64,000 nucleotides of DNA, taken from positions 1 to 64,000 of the forward strand of contig CANNGH010000005.1 in the NCBI GenBank assembly GCA_947504115.1, read 5' to 3'. Of this stretch, positions 39,111-48,005 are shown piece by piece. The first letter of the stretch is position 1, and the number at the start of each line of letters is the position of its first letter. The notes beneath the pieces are model-generated. The model worked only from the letters and a program-made list of their open reading frames with translations, did no database searches and was not told where the DNA came from. This DNA is from an uncultured Sedimentitalea sp. (GTDB lineage Bacteria > Pseudomonadota > Alphaproteobacteria > Rhodobacterales > Rhodobacteraceae). The position numbers were made by a program, and so were the translations under genes.

Positions 39111-39142
39111 AAAAGGCCGGTCCCGCACGGGGTCGGCCTTTT
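39111..39142 (+). terminator. Rho-independent terminator after phaB
   Basis: AAAAGGCCG and TCGGCCTTTT arms around a CGCACGG loop lie 40 bp after the phaB stop. The stem is long and flanked by A and T. Confidence 0.8.
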
Positions 39143-39161
39143 ACCTGCGCAAGGGGCATGC

Positions 39162-40028
39162 ATGGAAAAACAACGCGCCACTGCCGTCGGATTCGGCGCG
39201 GTGCTGCTTTGGTCGCTATTGGCGCTTTTCACGGTCGGATCGTCCCCGACACCGCCGCTTTTGCTGAACGCGATCTGCTTTGCCATCGGCGGCACGCTGG
39301 GCCTGATCTGGGTTGCGGCCAACGGCACCTTGGCGCAATTGCGACAGGTATCCTGGCGGGTTTACCTATTCGGCACATTGGGCCTGTTTGGCTATCACGC
39401 GCTGTATTTTTCCGCGCTGCGCATGGCACCCGCTGCCGAGGCGGGGCTGATCGCCTATCTCTGGCCATTGCTGATCGTCCTGTTTTCCGGCGCATTGCCC
39501 GGCGAGACCCTGCGCGCGGCGCATCTTTTCGGAGCTGTCCTTGGCTTTACAGGCGCGGCGCTGATCCTGTCGGGCGCGGGCGGGATCGGTTTTCAGACAC
39601 GATATCTGCCGGGCTATGGACTCGCCCTGCTTTGCGCGCTGACATGGTCGGGTTATTCCGTGATCTCGCGCCGCATCAGGCACACGCCCACCAGTTCCGT
39701 GGCGATATTCTGTCTGGCCAGCGCGGTTTTGTCGCTGCTGTTGCATCTCGCATTTGAACAGACCGTCTGGCCGACCGAGGCGGCGGGCTGGCTGGCGATA
39801 CTGGGGCTGGGCCTCGGTCCCGTCGGACTGGCGTTCTACATCTGGGATATCGGCGTAAAGCACGGCGATATACAGCTTCTGGGCATCGCCTCATACGCAG
39901 CGCCGCTGCTGTCAACGATGATTCTGGTGCTTTTCGGTGTTGCCAGCGCATCGTGGACGCTGGCAATCGCCGCAATTCTGATCACGCTCGGCGCGTTGAT
40001 CGCCGCGCGTGCAAGCCATCGCCCCTAG
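39162..40028 (+). CDS. EamA/DMT-family transporter, YddG-like
   Basis: A 288-residue membrane protein with ten predicted helices as two EamA repeats. The segment GLGPVGLAFYIWDIGVKHGDI and the following ASYAAPLLSTMILV are typical of the YddG-type exporters of aromatic amino acids. The substrate here is not known. Start at 39162 with AGGGG upstream. The 3' end overlaps the convergent DUF465 gene by four bases. Confidence 0.85.
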   Translation: MEKQRATAVGFGAVLLWSLLALFTVGSSPTPPLLLNAICFAIGGTLGLIWVAANGTLAQLRQVSWRVYLFGTLGLFGYHALYFSALRMAPAAEAGLIAYLWPLLIVLFSGALPGETLRAAHLFGAVLGFTGAALILSGAGGIGFQTRYLPGYGLALLCALTWSGYSVISRRIRHTPTSSVAIFCLASAVLSLLLHLAFEQTVWPTEAAGWLAILGLGLGPVGLAFYIWDIGVKHGDIQLLGIASYAAPLLSTMILVLFGVASASWTLAIAAILITLGALIAARASHRP

Positions 40029-40189
40029 GACGAAAGTCGCTCGATTTCTTCCTTCAGTTTCAGCTTCTGCTTCTTCATTTCCGCCACTTGCAGCCCGTCC
40101 ACACCGGGCGACCGCTGGGCTTGTTCGACTTCATCACTCAGGGTCTGGTGCTTCCTTTTCAGTTCCGTCAGGTGCGAGCTCAGGCTCAT
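40025..40189 (-). CDS. DUF465 (YdcH-like) small helical protein
   Basis: A 54-residue protein of the DUF465 family: MSLSSHLTELKRKHQTLSDEV, then EMKKQKLKLKEEIERL, a two-helix coiled-coil pattern with an ordered K-x-K-L-x-L-K-E motif. Function unknown. The start at 40189 follows GGAGGATTGCC. Upstream in-frame TTG codons are not needed. It is convergent with the EamA transporter. Confidence 0.85.
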   Translation of the reverse strand: MSLSSHLTELKRKHQTLSDEVEQAQRSPGVDGLQVAEMKKQKLKLKEEIERLSS

Positions 40190-40314
40190 GGCAATCCTCC
40201 TTCTGAACAAGTTGCACGAATAGTTGAGCATATTCGTTTGGGTCTGTCACGCGAGTTGAGCCGTTTTTGATTAACAGGCGGTTAATCCGGCAGGGTTGCG
40301 CCGAAATGCCGCGA

Positions 40315-41088
40315 TCAGGCGGGCCAGTCCAGCGCGGCGGCCGAACGCAGGACCGACTCGATCGCGGGCACATAGTCGGGGCCATCCTGCAGATGCGCCG
40401 ATCCCTTGTGCATGATCAGCGGCGCATGCAGATGAAACGGCGCGCGTCCGTCCTTGCGCGCGCGCAGCACGATCAGATGGGGCGCGCGATCCGCACGCGC
40501 GGCCAATGGCAAAACCTCGACCGACCCCAACCGCCCCGCACAGCCAGCCAGCAATTCCGGCAGACGTTCCGCGCGCTGGATTGCATAAAAGCGCCCCTTG
40601 GCGGCCAAGCGCCGCGCCGCCGTGACAACCCATTCCGACAGCGCCAGCCCGCCACCCAGTGCGGTTGCGCGGCCCGTGTCCCGCGCGCGGCTATGGGCAC
40701 CCGACCGGAAATAGGGCGGATTGGCGATCACGTGATCGAATTGCATCTGCCGCAGCGGTGCCGGCAGATCGACGAGATCGGCACGATGAACCTCTGCCGC
40801 GATGCCGTTGACCGAGGCGTTTCTGCGGGCGAGATCGGCATAGTCCGGCTGCAACTCGACACCCGCGAGGCGCACACCCGGAACCCGCGCGCCAAGGCAC
40901 AGCATCGCCGCCCCCGCACCGCAACCCAGATCCAGCACCGACTGTCCGCTGCGCGCCGGAACGCTGGCCGCCAGCAAGACCGGATCGACCCCGGCGCGAT
41001 ACCCTTTCACCGGCTGCAACAGGCGCAAGCGTCCGCCCAGAAACGCGTCCTCGCTCAGCTCGTCACTGGCAAACCCCGACGCGCTCAT
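40315..41088 (-). CDS. trmN6: tRNA1(Val) (adenine-37-N6)-methyltransferase-like
   Basis: A 257-residue SAM-dependent methyltransferase. The SAM loop is VLDLGCGAGAAMLCLG (near residue 51), and the target-base motif is FDHVIANPPYFRSG (NPPY near residue 122). The N-terminal GGRLRLLQPVKGYRAGVDPVLLA is typical of the TrmN6/YfiC group that methylates adenine 37 of a valine tRNA. The ATG at 41088 overlaps the DUF2007 stop (ATGA). Assignment beyond 'adenine-specific small-domain methyltransferase' is by overall resemblance. Confidence 0.85.
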   Translation of the reverse strand: MSASGFASDELSEDAFLGGRLRLLQPVKGYRAGVDPVLLAASVPARSGQSVLDLGCGAGAAMLCLGARVPGVRLAGVELQPDYADLARRNASVNGIAAEVHRADLVDLPAPLRQMQFDHVIANPPYFRSGAHSRARDTGRATALGGGLALSEWVVTAARRLAAKGRFYAIQRAERLPELLAGCAGRLGSVEVLPLAARADRAPHLIVLRARKDGRAPFHLHAPLIMHKGSAHLQDGPDYVPAIESVLRSAAALDWPA

Positions 41089-41300
41089 CCGTCGGCCAGG
41101 ATGTCGTTGTCGCGCATGACCCGCATCGCACGGTCGTAATCCGCGCCGCGCACCATCATGCGGCGCGGAAAGATCCCGATACCGCCCTCAAGAACACTCA
41201 TGTTTACGTCCATTTCAAAGCAGTCTATATCCTCGCCCTGAAGAAGAGCGGATGCGAATGCCATGACAGTCGGATCAGTGCTGCGCAGAAGTTCCTTCAT
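41085..41300 (-). CDS. DUF2007 domain-containing protein
   Basis: A 71-residue protein of the DUF2007 family (putative signal-transducing protein). The core runs MKELLRSTDPTVMAFASALLQ, then GIDCFEMDVNMSV-like residues, and ends MRVMRDNDILADG. Function unknown. It is coupled to trmN6 by a four-base overlap and is divergent from ispB, 53 bp away. Confidence 0.85.
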   Translation of the reverse strand: MKELLRSTDPTVMAFASALLQGEDIDCFEMDVNMSVLEGGIGIFPRRMMVRGADYDRAMRVMRDNDILADG

Positions 41301-41353
41301 GAATCAGGATGTAAAGGCAAGGCAGCAGGGATGTCGAGCCGGGAAACAAACAC

Positions 41354-42355
41354 ATGATGGACAGCGCAATCGCCGCGAAACCCCATGAACGGCTGGCCGA
41401 GGTCCTGGCGGACGACATGGCCGCGGTCAACGCGCTGATCCGTGAGCGCATGGAATCGCGCCACGCGCCGCGCATCCCCGAGGTCACCGCCCATCTGGTC
41501 GAGGCCGGCGGCAAGCGCCTGCGCCCGATGCTGACGCTGGCGGCGGCGCGGCTGTGCGGCTATGGCGGGCCGTGGCATGTCCACCTTGCCGCAACGGTCG
41601 AATTCATCCACACCGCGACGCTGCTGCATGACGATGTGGTGGACGAAAGCGCCCAGCGGCGCGGACGGCCCACTGCGAACCTGCTCTGGGACAACAAGTC
41701 CAGCGTTCTGGTCGGCGATTACCTGTTCGCGCGCAGCTTTCAGTTGATGGTCGAGCCGGGCAACCTGCGGGTGCTCGACATCCTGTCCAACGCCTCGGCC
41801 ACGATTGCCGAGGGCGAGGTCCTGCAACTCAGCGCGGCGCAGAACCTGGCCACCGACGAAAAGGTCTATCTTCAGGTGGTGCGCGGCAAGACGGCGGCGC
41901 TGTTCTCGGCGGCGACCGAATCCGGTGCGGTGATCGCCGATGCGCCCGAGGATCACGTGCGCGCGCTGTTCGCCTATGGCGACGCGCTTGGCATCGCCTT
42001 CCAGATCGCCGACGATCTGCTGGATTATCAGGGCGACAGCGACGCCACCGGCAAGAATATCGGCGACGATTTCCGCGAACGCAAGCTGACCCTGCCGGTC
42101 ATCAAGGCGGTCGCGCAGGCCGACGACGATGAACGCGCCTTCTGGAAACGCACGATCGAACTGGGTCGACAGGAGGCGGGCGATCTGGACCACGCCCTTG
42201 AACTGATGGACAAATACGACACGCTGTCCACCACACGGAACGACGCCGACAGATGGGCCGACAAGGCGAAATCGGCGCTTGCCACCCTGCCCGATCACCC
42301 GATCCGCACGGTGCTGCACGACCTCGCGGATTACGTCGTCGCGCGCCTGGCTTGA
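41354..42355 (+). CDS. ispB: polyprenyl diphosphate synthase (octaprenyl/decaprenyl)
   Basis: A 333-residue trans-prenyltransferase that makes the long isoprenoid chain of ubiquinone from isopentenyl diphosphate. The first aspartate-rich motif is LLHDDVVDESAQRRG, and the second is FQIADDLLDYQGD. The substrate basic motif is GGKRLRPMLTLAAARLCG. The chain length, probably C50 in this group, cannot be read with certainty. The 3' end is convergent with the sulfotransferase gene across a repeat. Confidence 0.95.
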   Translation: MMDSAIAAKPHERLAEVLADDMAAVNALIRERMESRHAPRIPEVTAHLVEAGGKRLRPMLTLAAARLCGYGGPWHVHLAATVEFIHTATLLHDDVVDESAQRRGRPTANLLWDNKSSVLVGDYLFARSFQLMVEPGNLRVLDILSNASATIAEGEVLQLSAAQNLATDEKVYLQVVRGKTAALFSAATESGAVIADAPEDHVRALFAYGDALGIAFQIADDLLDYQGDSDATGKNIGDDFRERKLTLPVIKAVAQADDDERAFWKRTIELGRQEAGDLDHALELMDKYDTLSTTRNDADRWADKAKSALATLPDHPIRTVLHDLADYVVARLA

Positions 42356-42357
42356 CG

Positions 42358-42399
42358 CCGGGGGAGTCTTCCGGCCGAAAGATATCCCCGCCGGAGGCT
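42358..42399 (+). repeat. dispersed intergenic repeat, copy 2
   Basis: CCGGGGGAGTCTTCCGGCCG, then AAAGATATCCCCGCCGG. It shares the CTTC-CGGCCGAAAxATATCCCCG core of the other copies and lies between the convergent ispB and sulfotransferase genes. Confidence 0.6.
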
Positions 42400-42412
42400 T
42401 GCGCAGGTGCCG

Positions 42413-43231
42413 TCAGCCACCCAGCTTGGCATGCACCTCGTCAAGGTCGATCTCGCCCACCGGCATCTTGTTTGACGGGTTTTCTAAATCATATCGGAAC
42501 AGGTCGAAATCCTGTTTGAAGATTTCATAGACCAGATGCATCGACAGATCGTCGAAGTAATCCTCGACCGGATGCGCGCGCTTGGGGCCGTGGCCTTCGC
42601 TTTCGTTGAAGCGCGGTATGCTGGTCAGATCCACCGGATGCGGCGTTTGGATGGCATTCAGAACCTCCGTCATGCCGTCGTCGAAGGCTTCGGTCCAGAT
42701 GATCCGGTCATAGGTGCCGCCATTGACGATAAAGGTGCCGACATGCCCGGACATCGCCGACCAGTGGATATCGGGGTCCATTGGACGACGCCAGCGGATG
42801 GTGTCGCGCGCGAAAAGCAGGAACCGGCGAAACGATTTGATCTGGTCGAAAGGGTCCTGACCGTCATCGCCGCCGACCTCGATGCCGTATTTGTAGATCA
42901 GCATCGGCACCAGCTTGCCGCGATAGCGTTTGCCATTGCGCTGGATGCCGCAGATCTTGTCGAAAAACGACGACAGGATGCGCGTGTAGGGATTGCGCAC
43001 ACAGGTGAACGCAAAACTGTCGTGCCCTTGCACGTTACGTGTGATCGGGGTCTGGCTGCGCTCGAACGCCCATTTATGCAATCCGGTTTCGGCATCGTGT
43101 ATGTCGCCGTCAAAGAATTCGCCGTGATCGGAATAATACAGGATCTGTCCGATCGTCGAGCAGGCGCATTTCGGCACGACCCGATACACCACGCTTTCGC
43201 TCTCGGTCATCCATGTGCCGGGAAACCCCAT
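42413..43231 (-). CDS. sulfotransferase family 2 domain protein
   Basis: A 272-residue PAPS-dependent sulfotransferase-like protein of the carbohydrate sulfotransferase family. The 5'-phosphosulfate site motif is VVPKCACSTIGQILY (near residue 20), and the second motif is FTCVRNPYTRILSSFFDK (the R-N-P-Y-x-R-x-x-S pattern). The C-terminal half (YFDDLSMHLVYEIFKQDFDLFRY) is family-like. The start at 43231 has AAGGAGG. It is divergent from the glycosyltransferase at 43369, suggesting that the two modify the same glycan. The substrate is unknown. Confidence 0.82.
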   Translation of the reverse strand: MGFPGTWMTESESVVYRVVPKCACSTIGQILYYSDHGEFFDGDIHDAETGLHKWAFERSQTPITRNVQGHDSFAFTCVRNPYTRILSSFFDKICGIQRNGKRYRGKLVPMLIYKYGIEVGGDDGQDPFDQIKSFRRFLLFARDTIRWRRPMDPDIHWSAMSGHVGTFIVNGGTYDRIIWTEAFDDGMTEVLNAIQTPHPVDLTSIPRFNESEGHGPKRAHPVEDYFDDLSMHLVYEIFKQDFDLFRYDLENPSNKMPVGEIDLDEVHAKLGG

Positions 43232-43368
43232 CTGCTCGCCTCCTTGCGCGGTGCCTCCGCTCGTGCACACCGATTGTTTGCCACAAAAAGCAGACAATGC
43301 CGGTTTATTCAATCGGCCTTCCTCTCTATCAAGCCGATAAAGCATTGTTAAACGGCGCGACATTTCCA

Positions 43369-44946
43369 ATGGCCAGAATTGCGTATATCCTGCTCTGCCA
43401 CAAGAACCCCGAGGCGATCGTGCAGCAGGCCAGGCAACTGACGGCTGCCGGCGATTACATGGCGATCCACTTCGATGCGGGCGCCCGTCGCGCCGATTAT
43501 CGCCGGATCCGCGCCGCGCTGGCGGACAATGCGAATATCACATTCGCGCGCCGGCGGATCAAATGCGGCTGGGGGGAATGGTCGCTGGTGCAGGCCTCGC
43601 TCAACGCGATAGAGGCGGCGATCCGGACCTTTCCGCGTGCCACGCACTTTTACATGCTGTCGGGCGACTGCATGGCAATCAAGACGGCGGAATATGCCCA
43701 TGCCTTTCTGGACGAAAACGATGCCGATTTCATCGAAAGCCATGATTTCTTCGAAAGCGACTGGATCAAGACCGGCCTCAAGACAGAGCGCCTGATTTAC
43801 CGGCACGTGCTGAACGAACGCCGGCACAAGCGCCTGTTCTACGCATCCATCGCGCTGCAGAAGAAGCTGGGCCTGCAACGTCGGATTCCGCACGACATCC
43901 AGGTGCAGATCGGCAGCCAATGGTGGTGTCTGCGCCGGACGACGGTGGAGCAGATCCTGGAGATGATCCGCGAACGTCCCGATATCATGCGGTTTTTCCG
44001 CACCACCTGGATCCCGGACGAGACGTTCTTTCAGACATTGGTGCGCCATCTGGTGCCCCAGACCGAGATCCGCTGCCGCACGCTGACCTTCCTGATGTTC
44101 TCCGATTACGGCATGCCCGTCACCTTCTACAACGATCACTACGACCTGCTGCTGGGACAGGATTTCCTGTTCGCCCGCAAGATCAGCCCCGAGGCGCAGG
44201 ACCTCAAGACACGGCTGGGCCGTCTCTATGCCGCGACAGGCGTGCAATTCCCGATCTCGAACGAAGGCGTCAGCCTGTTCCGGTTTCTGACCGGGCGCGG
44301 CCGGATCGGGCGGCGTTTCGCCACCCGGTTCTGGGAGACCGAAAGTTCGCTGGGGCGCGAGCGCGAATTGATGATCGTCACCTGCAAGAAATGGCACGTC
44401 GCCAAACGCCTGCTGCAGCGCATCCGTCAGGAGACGAACTTGCCCGCCATCGAATACCTGTTCGATGAAGACGATACGCCCCTGCCCGATCTGGGCGGCA
44501 TCCAGAGCACGCTTGAAAAGCGCACCCGCCACCGACGCGCCCTGATGCGGATGCTGTTCGAGTATTACGACACCGACCGCCTGATCGTCTGCATGGATCC
44601 CGGCAATCTGGACCTGATGCACGACTTCTCTTCGGACCGGTCCGTGACCCGCCTGCTCGAAATCGAATGCCGCTTCACCGATGAAGACGTGATCGGACAT
44701 GCCCGCCGGATCGGGCTGGCAGGCGAACAGACGGGTGCGGAAACGCTGAACCGCCTGCTGCCCACCGTGCGGATGGACATGATGCACGAAAGCGACCGCA
44801 TCCGCGACGCGGATTTCGCGCATCACCGACGCCTCCGCGAAAGCGCCTCCCCCGAGGAAAACGCCGCGGAACTGGCTGATTTCCTGACGATCCCTCATGA
44901 CAAGGCGCTCGAAATCGCAAAAGCCCACCAACTCTTTGCCGACTGA
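43369..44946 (+). CDS. GT14-like N-acetylglucosaminyltransferase domain / DUF5928 protein
   Basis: A 525-residue protein. The N-terminal half (ARIAYILLCHKNPEAI, then WSLVQASLNAIEAAI, ATHFYMLSGDCMAIK, GSQWWCLRRTTVEQIL and TTWIPDETFFQTL) is the core-2/I-branching glycosyltransferase fold of family GT14. The C-terminal half (about residues 280-525) matches what I know as DUF5928, of unknown role, seen in Rhodobacterales. No signal or membrane segment is obvious. The start at 43369 begins the conserved strand. It is divergent from the sulfotransferase with 137 bp between, pointing to surface-glycan modification. Confidence 0.82.
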   Translation: MARIAYILLCHKNPEAIVQQARQLTAAGDYMAIHFDAGARRADYRRIRAALADNANITFARRRIKCGWGEWSLVQASLNAIEAAIRTFPRATHFYMLSGDCMAIKTAEYAHAFLDENDADFIESHDFFESDWIKTGLKTERLIYRHVLNERRHKRLFYASIALQKKLGLQRRIPHDIQVQIGSQWWCLRRTTVEQILEMIRERPDIMRFFRTTWIPDETFFQTLVRHLVPQTEIRCRTLTFLMFSDYGMPVTFYNDHYDLLLGQDFLFARKISPEAQDLKTRLGRLYAATGVQFPISNEGVSLFRFLTGRGRIGRRFATRFWETESSLGRERELMIVTCKKWHVAKRLLQRIRQETNLPAIEYLFDEDDTPLPDLGGIQSTLEKRTRHRRALMRMLFEYYDTDRLIVCMDPGNLDLMHDFSSDRSVTRLLEIECRFTDEDVIGHARRIGLAGEQTGAETLNRLLPTVRMDMMHESDRIRDADFAHHRRLRESASPEENAAELADFLTIPHDKALEIAKAHQLFAD

Positions 44947-44995
44947 TCCGATCAGCCGCCGCACCCGCCCCCGTCTTGCCCGATATGCGCAAACT

Positions 44996-45784
44996 TTACC
45001 GCGTCAGCCGCGCCACCAGTTCGCTGTCGGGATCGGCCAGCGCGTCGATGACGTCGAAATGATGACGTCCCCGCACCACGACGTTCTCCACGCCCCACGC
45101 CTCGGCCAGCCCGCGCGCCTGATCCAGAAAGGCCGGTCGCTCATCACCGCCGACCCAGATACTGGCCGCAACGTCCGGCACCGGCTGAAAGACCGGACTT
45201 TCGGCGCGCGCCTCTGGTCCCGTAAGGCGCAAATCCTCGTTCATCGTTGTCTGCAGCAACGGGCGCAAATCCCCCAGCGGCGAGATCGGCGCCACGTGAT
45301 GCAACCGCGCAACCAGCGCATCCGCCAGCATCCCCGGCGCCAGCATCCGTGCCACCAGATGTCCGCCCGCGGAATGGCCGCTCAGACTCACCGGCCCCTC
45401 GACCTCCTGCGCCGCCGCCGTAACCGCGCGGGCGATCTGCGCGGTTATATGGGAAATCCGCACGACCGGACACAGATCATAGGATGGCATCACCACCGCC
45501 CAGCCTTTTTCATGCGCGCCTTGCGCCAGATGCGACCAATAGCTGCGATCGAACGCGCGCCAGTATCCGCCATGAACGAACACCAAAAGGCCCAGCGGCG
45601 GCCCGTCCGGCAGGAACAGGTCGAACACCTCGCGCGCGCCCTCGCCATAGGGCAGCGCAATCCGCGCCCGGCCGGCCCGTGATTCCCGCGCGATCCAGTT
45701 TCGCGCCGCCGCCTGCCAGCGCGCGGGAAACGCCTCGGACCCGGCGATATGGCCGCCATTGTCATACGCATCGTCCAGTTCCAT
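44996..45784 (-). CDS. alpha/beta hydrolase (COG0657-like esterase / kynurenine-formamidase-like)
   Basis: A 262-residue alpha/beta hydrolase. The oxyanion motif is FVHGGYWRAFDRSYW and the nucleophile elbow is LSGHSAGGHLVA (Ser near residue 133). The acid/His part comes at the end (RGRHHFDVIDAL). HGGYW plus GHSAGGH is seen in bacterial arylformamidases and carboxylesterases, so the substrate is open. AAGGAGAGG precedes the ATG at 45784. It is divergent from gabD. Confidence 0.82.
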   Translation of the reverse strand: MELDDAYDNGGHIAGSEAFPARWQAAARNWIARESRAGRARIALPYGEGAREVFDLFLPDGPPLGLLVFVHGGYWRAFDRSYWSHLAQGAHEKGWAVVMPSYDLCPVVRISHITAQIARAVTAAAQEVEGPVSLSGHSAGGHLVARMLAPGMLADALVARLHHVAPISPLGDLRPLLQTTMNEDLRLTGPEARAESPVFQPVPDVAASIWVGGDERPAFLDQARGLAEAWGVENVVVRGRHHFDVIDALADPDSELVARLTR

Positions 45785-45858
45785 CCGCCTCTCCTTGCTT
45801 GACCCGGCAAAACCCTGCATCATTTTCAGGACTGACCTGCTCATCAAAGGGGAAACCC

Positions 45859-47334
45859 ATGGCCGACGCAACGACCGACCTGAAATCGCTTCTGCGCGAT
45901 CCGGACCTTCTGGCCACCCGCGCCTATATCGACGGCCAATGGGTCGAGGGCGACAACGGCACATTCGATGTCACCAATCCCGCGCGCGGCGACGTGATCG
46001 CGCAGGTCGCCGACCTTAGCCGCGCGCAGGTTGCCAATGCCATCGCCCAGGCCGAGACCGCGCAAAAGGAATGGGCGCGCTGGACCGGCAAGGAGCGCGC
46101 CGCGGTGCTGCGAAAATGGTTCGACCTGATGATGCAGCACCAGGACGATCTTGCCATCATCCTGACCGCCGAGCAGGGCAAACCCCTGTCCGAGGCCAAG
46201 GGCGAAATCGGCTATGGCGCGTCGTTCATCGAATTCTTCGGCGAAGAAGCCAAGCGTATCTACGGCGAAACCATCCCCGGCCATCAGCGCGACAAGCGGA
46301 TCACGGTCATCAAACAGCCCGTGGGCGTGGCCGCGTCGATCACGCCGTGGAATTTTCCCAACGCCATGATCACCCGCAAGGCCGCGCCGGCGCTGGCCGC
46401 CGGCTGCGCCTTCGTCGCGCGACCCGCGCGCGAAACCCCGCTTTCGGCGCTCGTGATGGGGGTGCTGGCGGATCGTGCCGGCATTCCGGCGGGGGTTTTC
46501 AATGTCGTGACCTCGTCTTCGTCCAGCGAGATCGGCAAGGAGTTCTGCGAAAACCCGATGGTGCGCAAATTGACCTTTACCGGCAGCACCGATGTCGGGC
46601 GCATCCTGCTGAAACAGGCCGCCGACCAGGTGATGAAATGCTCGATGGAACTGGGCGGGAACGCGCCCTTCATCGTGTTCGACGACGCCGATCTGGACGA
46701 AGCCGTCGAAGGCGCGATCCTGTGCAAGTTCCGCAACAACGGCCAGACCTGCGTCTGCGCCAATCGCATCTATGTGCAGGACGGAATCTATGACGCCTTC
46801 GCCGAAAAGCTGAAGGCGCGGGTCGCGCAGATGAAGGTCGGCGATGGCCTGCAACAGGACACCGACCTCGGCCCGCTGATCAATAACGACGCGGTGGCCA
46901 AGGTGCGCGAACACATTGCCGACGCGAAATCCAAGGGGGGCGAGGTCATTCTGGGCGGCGAGGCCCACGAAATGTCCGGCAACTTCTTCTCCCCCACCAT
47001 CATCACCGGCGCCACCCGCGAGATGGAGTTCGCCACCGAGGAAACCTTTGGCCCGCTCGCCCCGCTGTTCCGCTTCAAGGACGAGGACGAGGTGATCGAT
47101 CTTGCCAACGACACGATCTTCGGCCTGGCGTCCTATTTCTACGCCAAGGATCTCAGCCGCGTCTACAAAGTGGCCGAGGCACTGGAATATGGCATCGTCG
47201 GCGTCAATACCGGTATCATAAGCACCGAGGTCGCCCCGTTCGGCGGCGTCAAGCAATCCGGCCTCGGCCGCGAAGGCAGCCATCACGGGATCGATGAATT
47301 TCTCGAAATGAAATATATCTGCATGGCGGTCTGA
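45859..47334 (+). CDS. gabD: succinate-semialdehyde dehydrogenase
   Basis: A 491-residue NAD(P)-dependent aldehyde dehydrogenase that oxidises succinic semialdehyde to succinate, completing GABA breakdown into the TCA cycle. Visible are the N-x-x-x-P region PWNFPNAMITRKAAPALAAGC, the cofactor segment FTGSTDVGRILL, the catalytic Glu in MELGGNAPFIVFDDADL, the catalytic Cys in NNGQTCVCANRIYVQ, and the terminal FGGVKQSGLGREGSHHGI. The usual Lys of KPAxxTP is Arg here (ARPARETP). The substrate is inferred from similarity. Confidence 0.88.
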   Translation: MADATTDLKSLLRDPDLLATRAYIDGQWVEGDNGTFDVTNPARGDVIAQVADLSRAQVANAIAQAETAQKEWARWTGKERAAVLRKWFDLMMQHQDDLAIILTAEQGKPLSEAKGEIGYGASFIEFFGEEAKRIYGETIPGHQRDKRITVIKQPVGVAASITPWNFPNAMITRKAAPALAAGCAFVARPARETPLSALVMGVLADRAGIPAGVFNVVTSSSSSEIGKEFCENPMVRKLTFTGSTDVGRILLKQAADQVMKCSMELGGNAPFIVFDDADLDEAVEGAILCKFRNNGQTCVCANRIYVQDGIYDAFAEKLKARVAQMKVGDGLQQDTDLGPLINNDAVAKVREHIADAKSKGGEVILGGEAHEMSGNFFSPTIITGATREMEFATEETFGPLAPLFRFKDEDEVIDLANDTIFGLASYFYAKDLSRVYKVAEALEYGIVGVNTGIISTEVAPFGGVKQSGLGREGSHHGIDEFLEMKYICMAV

Positions 47335-47347
47335 GCGCCCGTCCCTG

Positions 47348-47398
47348 CTTCTTTCTGGTCAAAAAATACCCCGGGGGTGCGGGGGCAGCGCCCCCGCG
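47348..47398 (+). repeat. dispersed intergenic repeat, copy 3
   Basis: CTTCTTTCTGGTCAAAAAATACCCCGGGGGTG is followed by the hairpin GCGGGGGCAGCGCCCCCGC. It lies between the convergent gabD and hsp20 genes and is the closest match to copy 4. Confidence 0.75.
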
Positions 47399-47427
47399 AA
47401 AAAGCCCGGAGGCACGCCGGGCTTTCC
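47399..47427. terminator. bidirectional terminator between gabD and hsp20
   Basis: AAAAGCCCGG-AGGCAC-GCCGGGCTTTCC forms a stem with A/T ends, directly after repeat copy 3, and can serve both convergent genes. Confidence 0.75.
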
Positions 47428-47448
47428 TTGCTCGATGCGCCATCGACC

Positions 47449-47907
47449 TTAGTTGACGGCCTTGCCCTCGATCGCCTTGGCATCGCCATTGGCAATCTCG
47501 ATACGGCGCGGTTTCAGCGCCTCGGGCACTTCGCGCTTGAGGTCGATATGCAGCATCCCGTCGATATGGCTGGCACCCGTCACATGAATATGATCGGCCA
47601 GTTGAAACCGGCGCTCGAAGGCGCGGGTTGCGATACCCCGATGCAGATAGCTGCGCTCGCCATCCTCCTCGGCCTTGCGGGCCGAAACGACGAGACTGTT
47701 TTCCTTCACCTCGACGGCCAGGTCGGCTTCCGCGAATCCGGCAACCGCGATCGAGATGCGATAGGCATCATCGGCCGTCTTCTCGATATTGTAGGGCGGA
47801 TAGCTGGGTTGGCTGACCTCGTTGGTCATGACCCTGTCCAGCATGTCGGCGATTTGATCGAAACCGACGGTAGCACGGTGCAACGGTGCAAAATCGAATG
47901 TACGCAT
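47449..47907 (-). CDS. small heat-shock protein, Hsp20 family
   Basis: A 152-residue alpha-crystallin-type chaperone that holds unfolding proteins in the cytoplasm. The N-terminal MRTFDFAPLHRATVGFDQI is the bacterial IbpA-type start. The alpha-crystallin domain runs from YNIEKTADDAYRISIAVAGF to LLHIDL-like residues near 130, with the motif RSYLHRGIATRAFERRFQLAD and a C-terminal basic tail. The start at 47907 has GAGGAT nearby. A good RpoH-type promoter lies about 100 bp upstream. Confidence 0.92.
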   Translation of the reverse strand: MRTFDFAPLHRATVGFDQIADMLDRVMTNEVSQPSYPPYNIEKTADDAYRISIAVAGFAEADLAVEVKENSLVVSARKAEEDGERSYLHRGIATRAFERRFQLADHIHVTGASHIDGMLHIDLKREVPEALKPRRIEIANGDAKAIEGKAVN

Positions 47908-48005
47908 GTTGGTTATCCTCATCTTGAGCGATCCATGATCTTCGCCCTCCGGTGATTGGACGGGCTGTTCACACCGGACCCCGTTCAGGCGATCCGGCAA
48001 AACCG

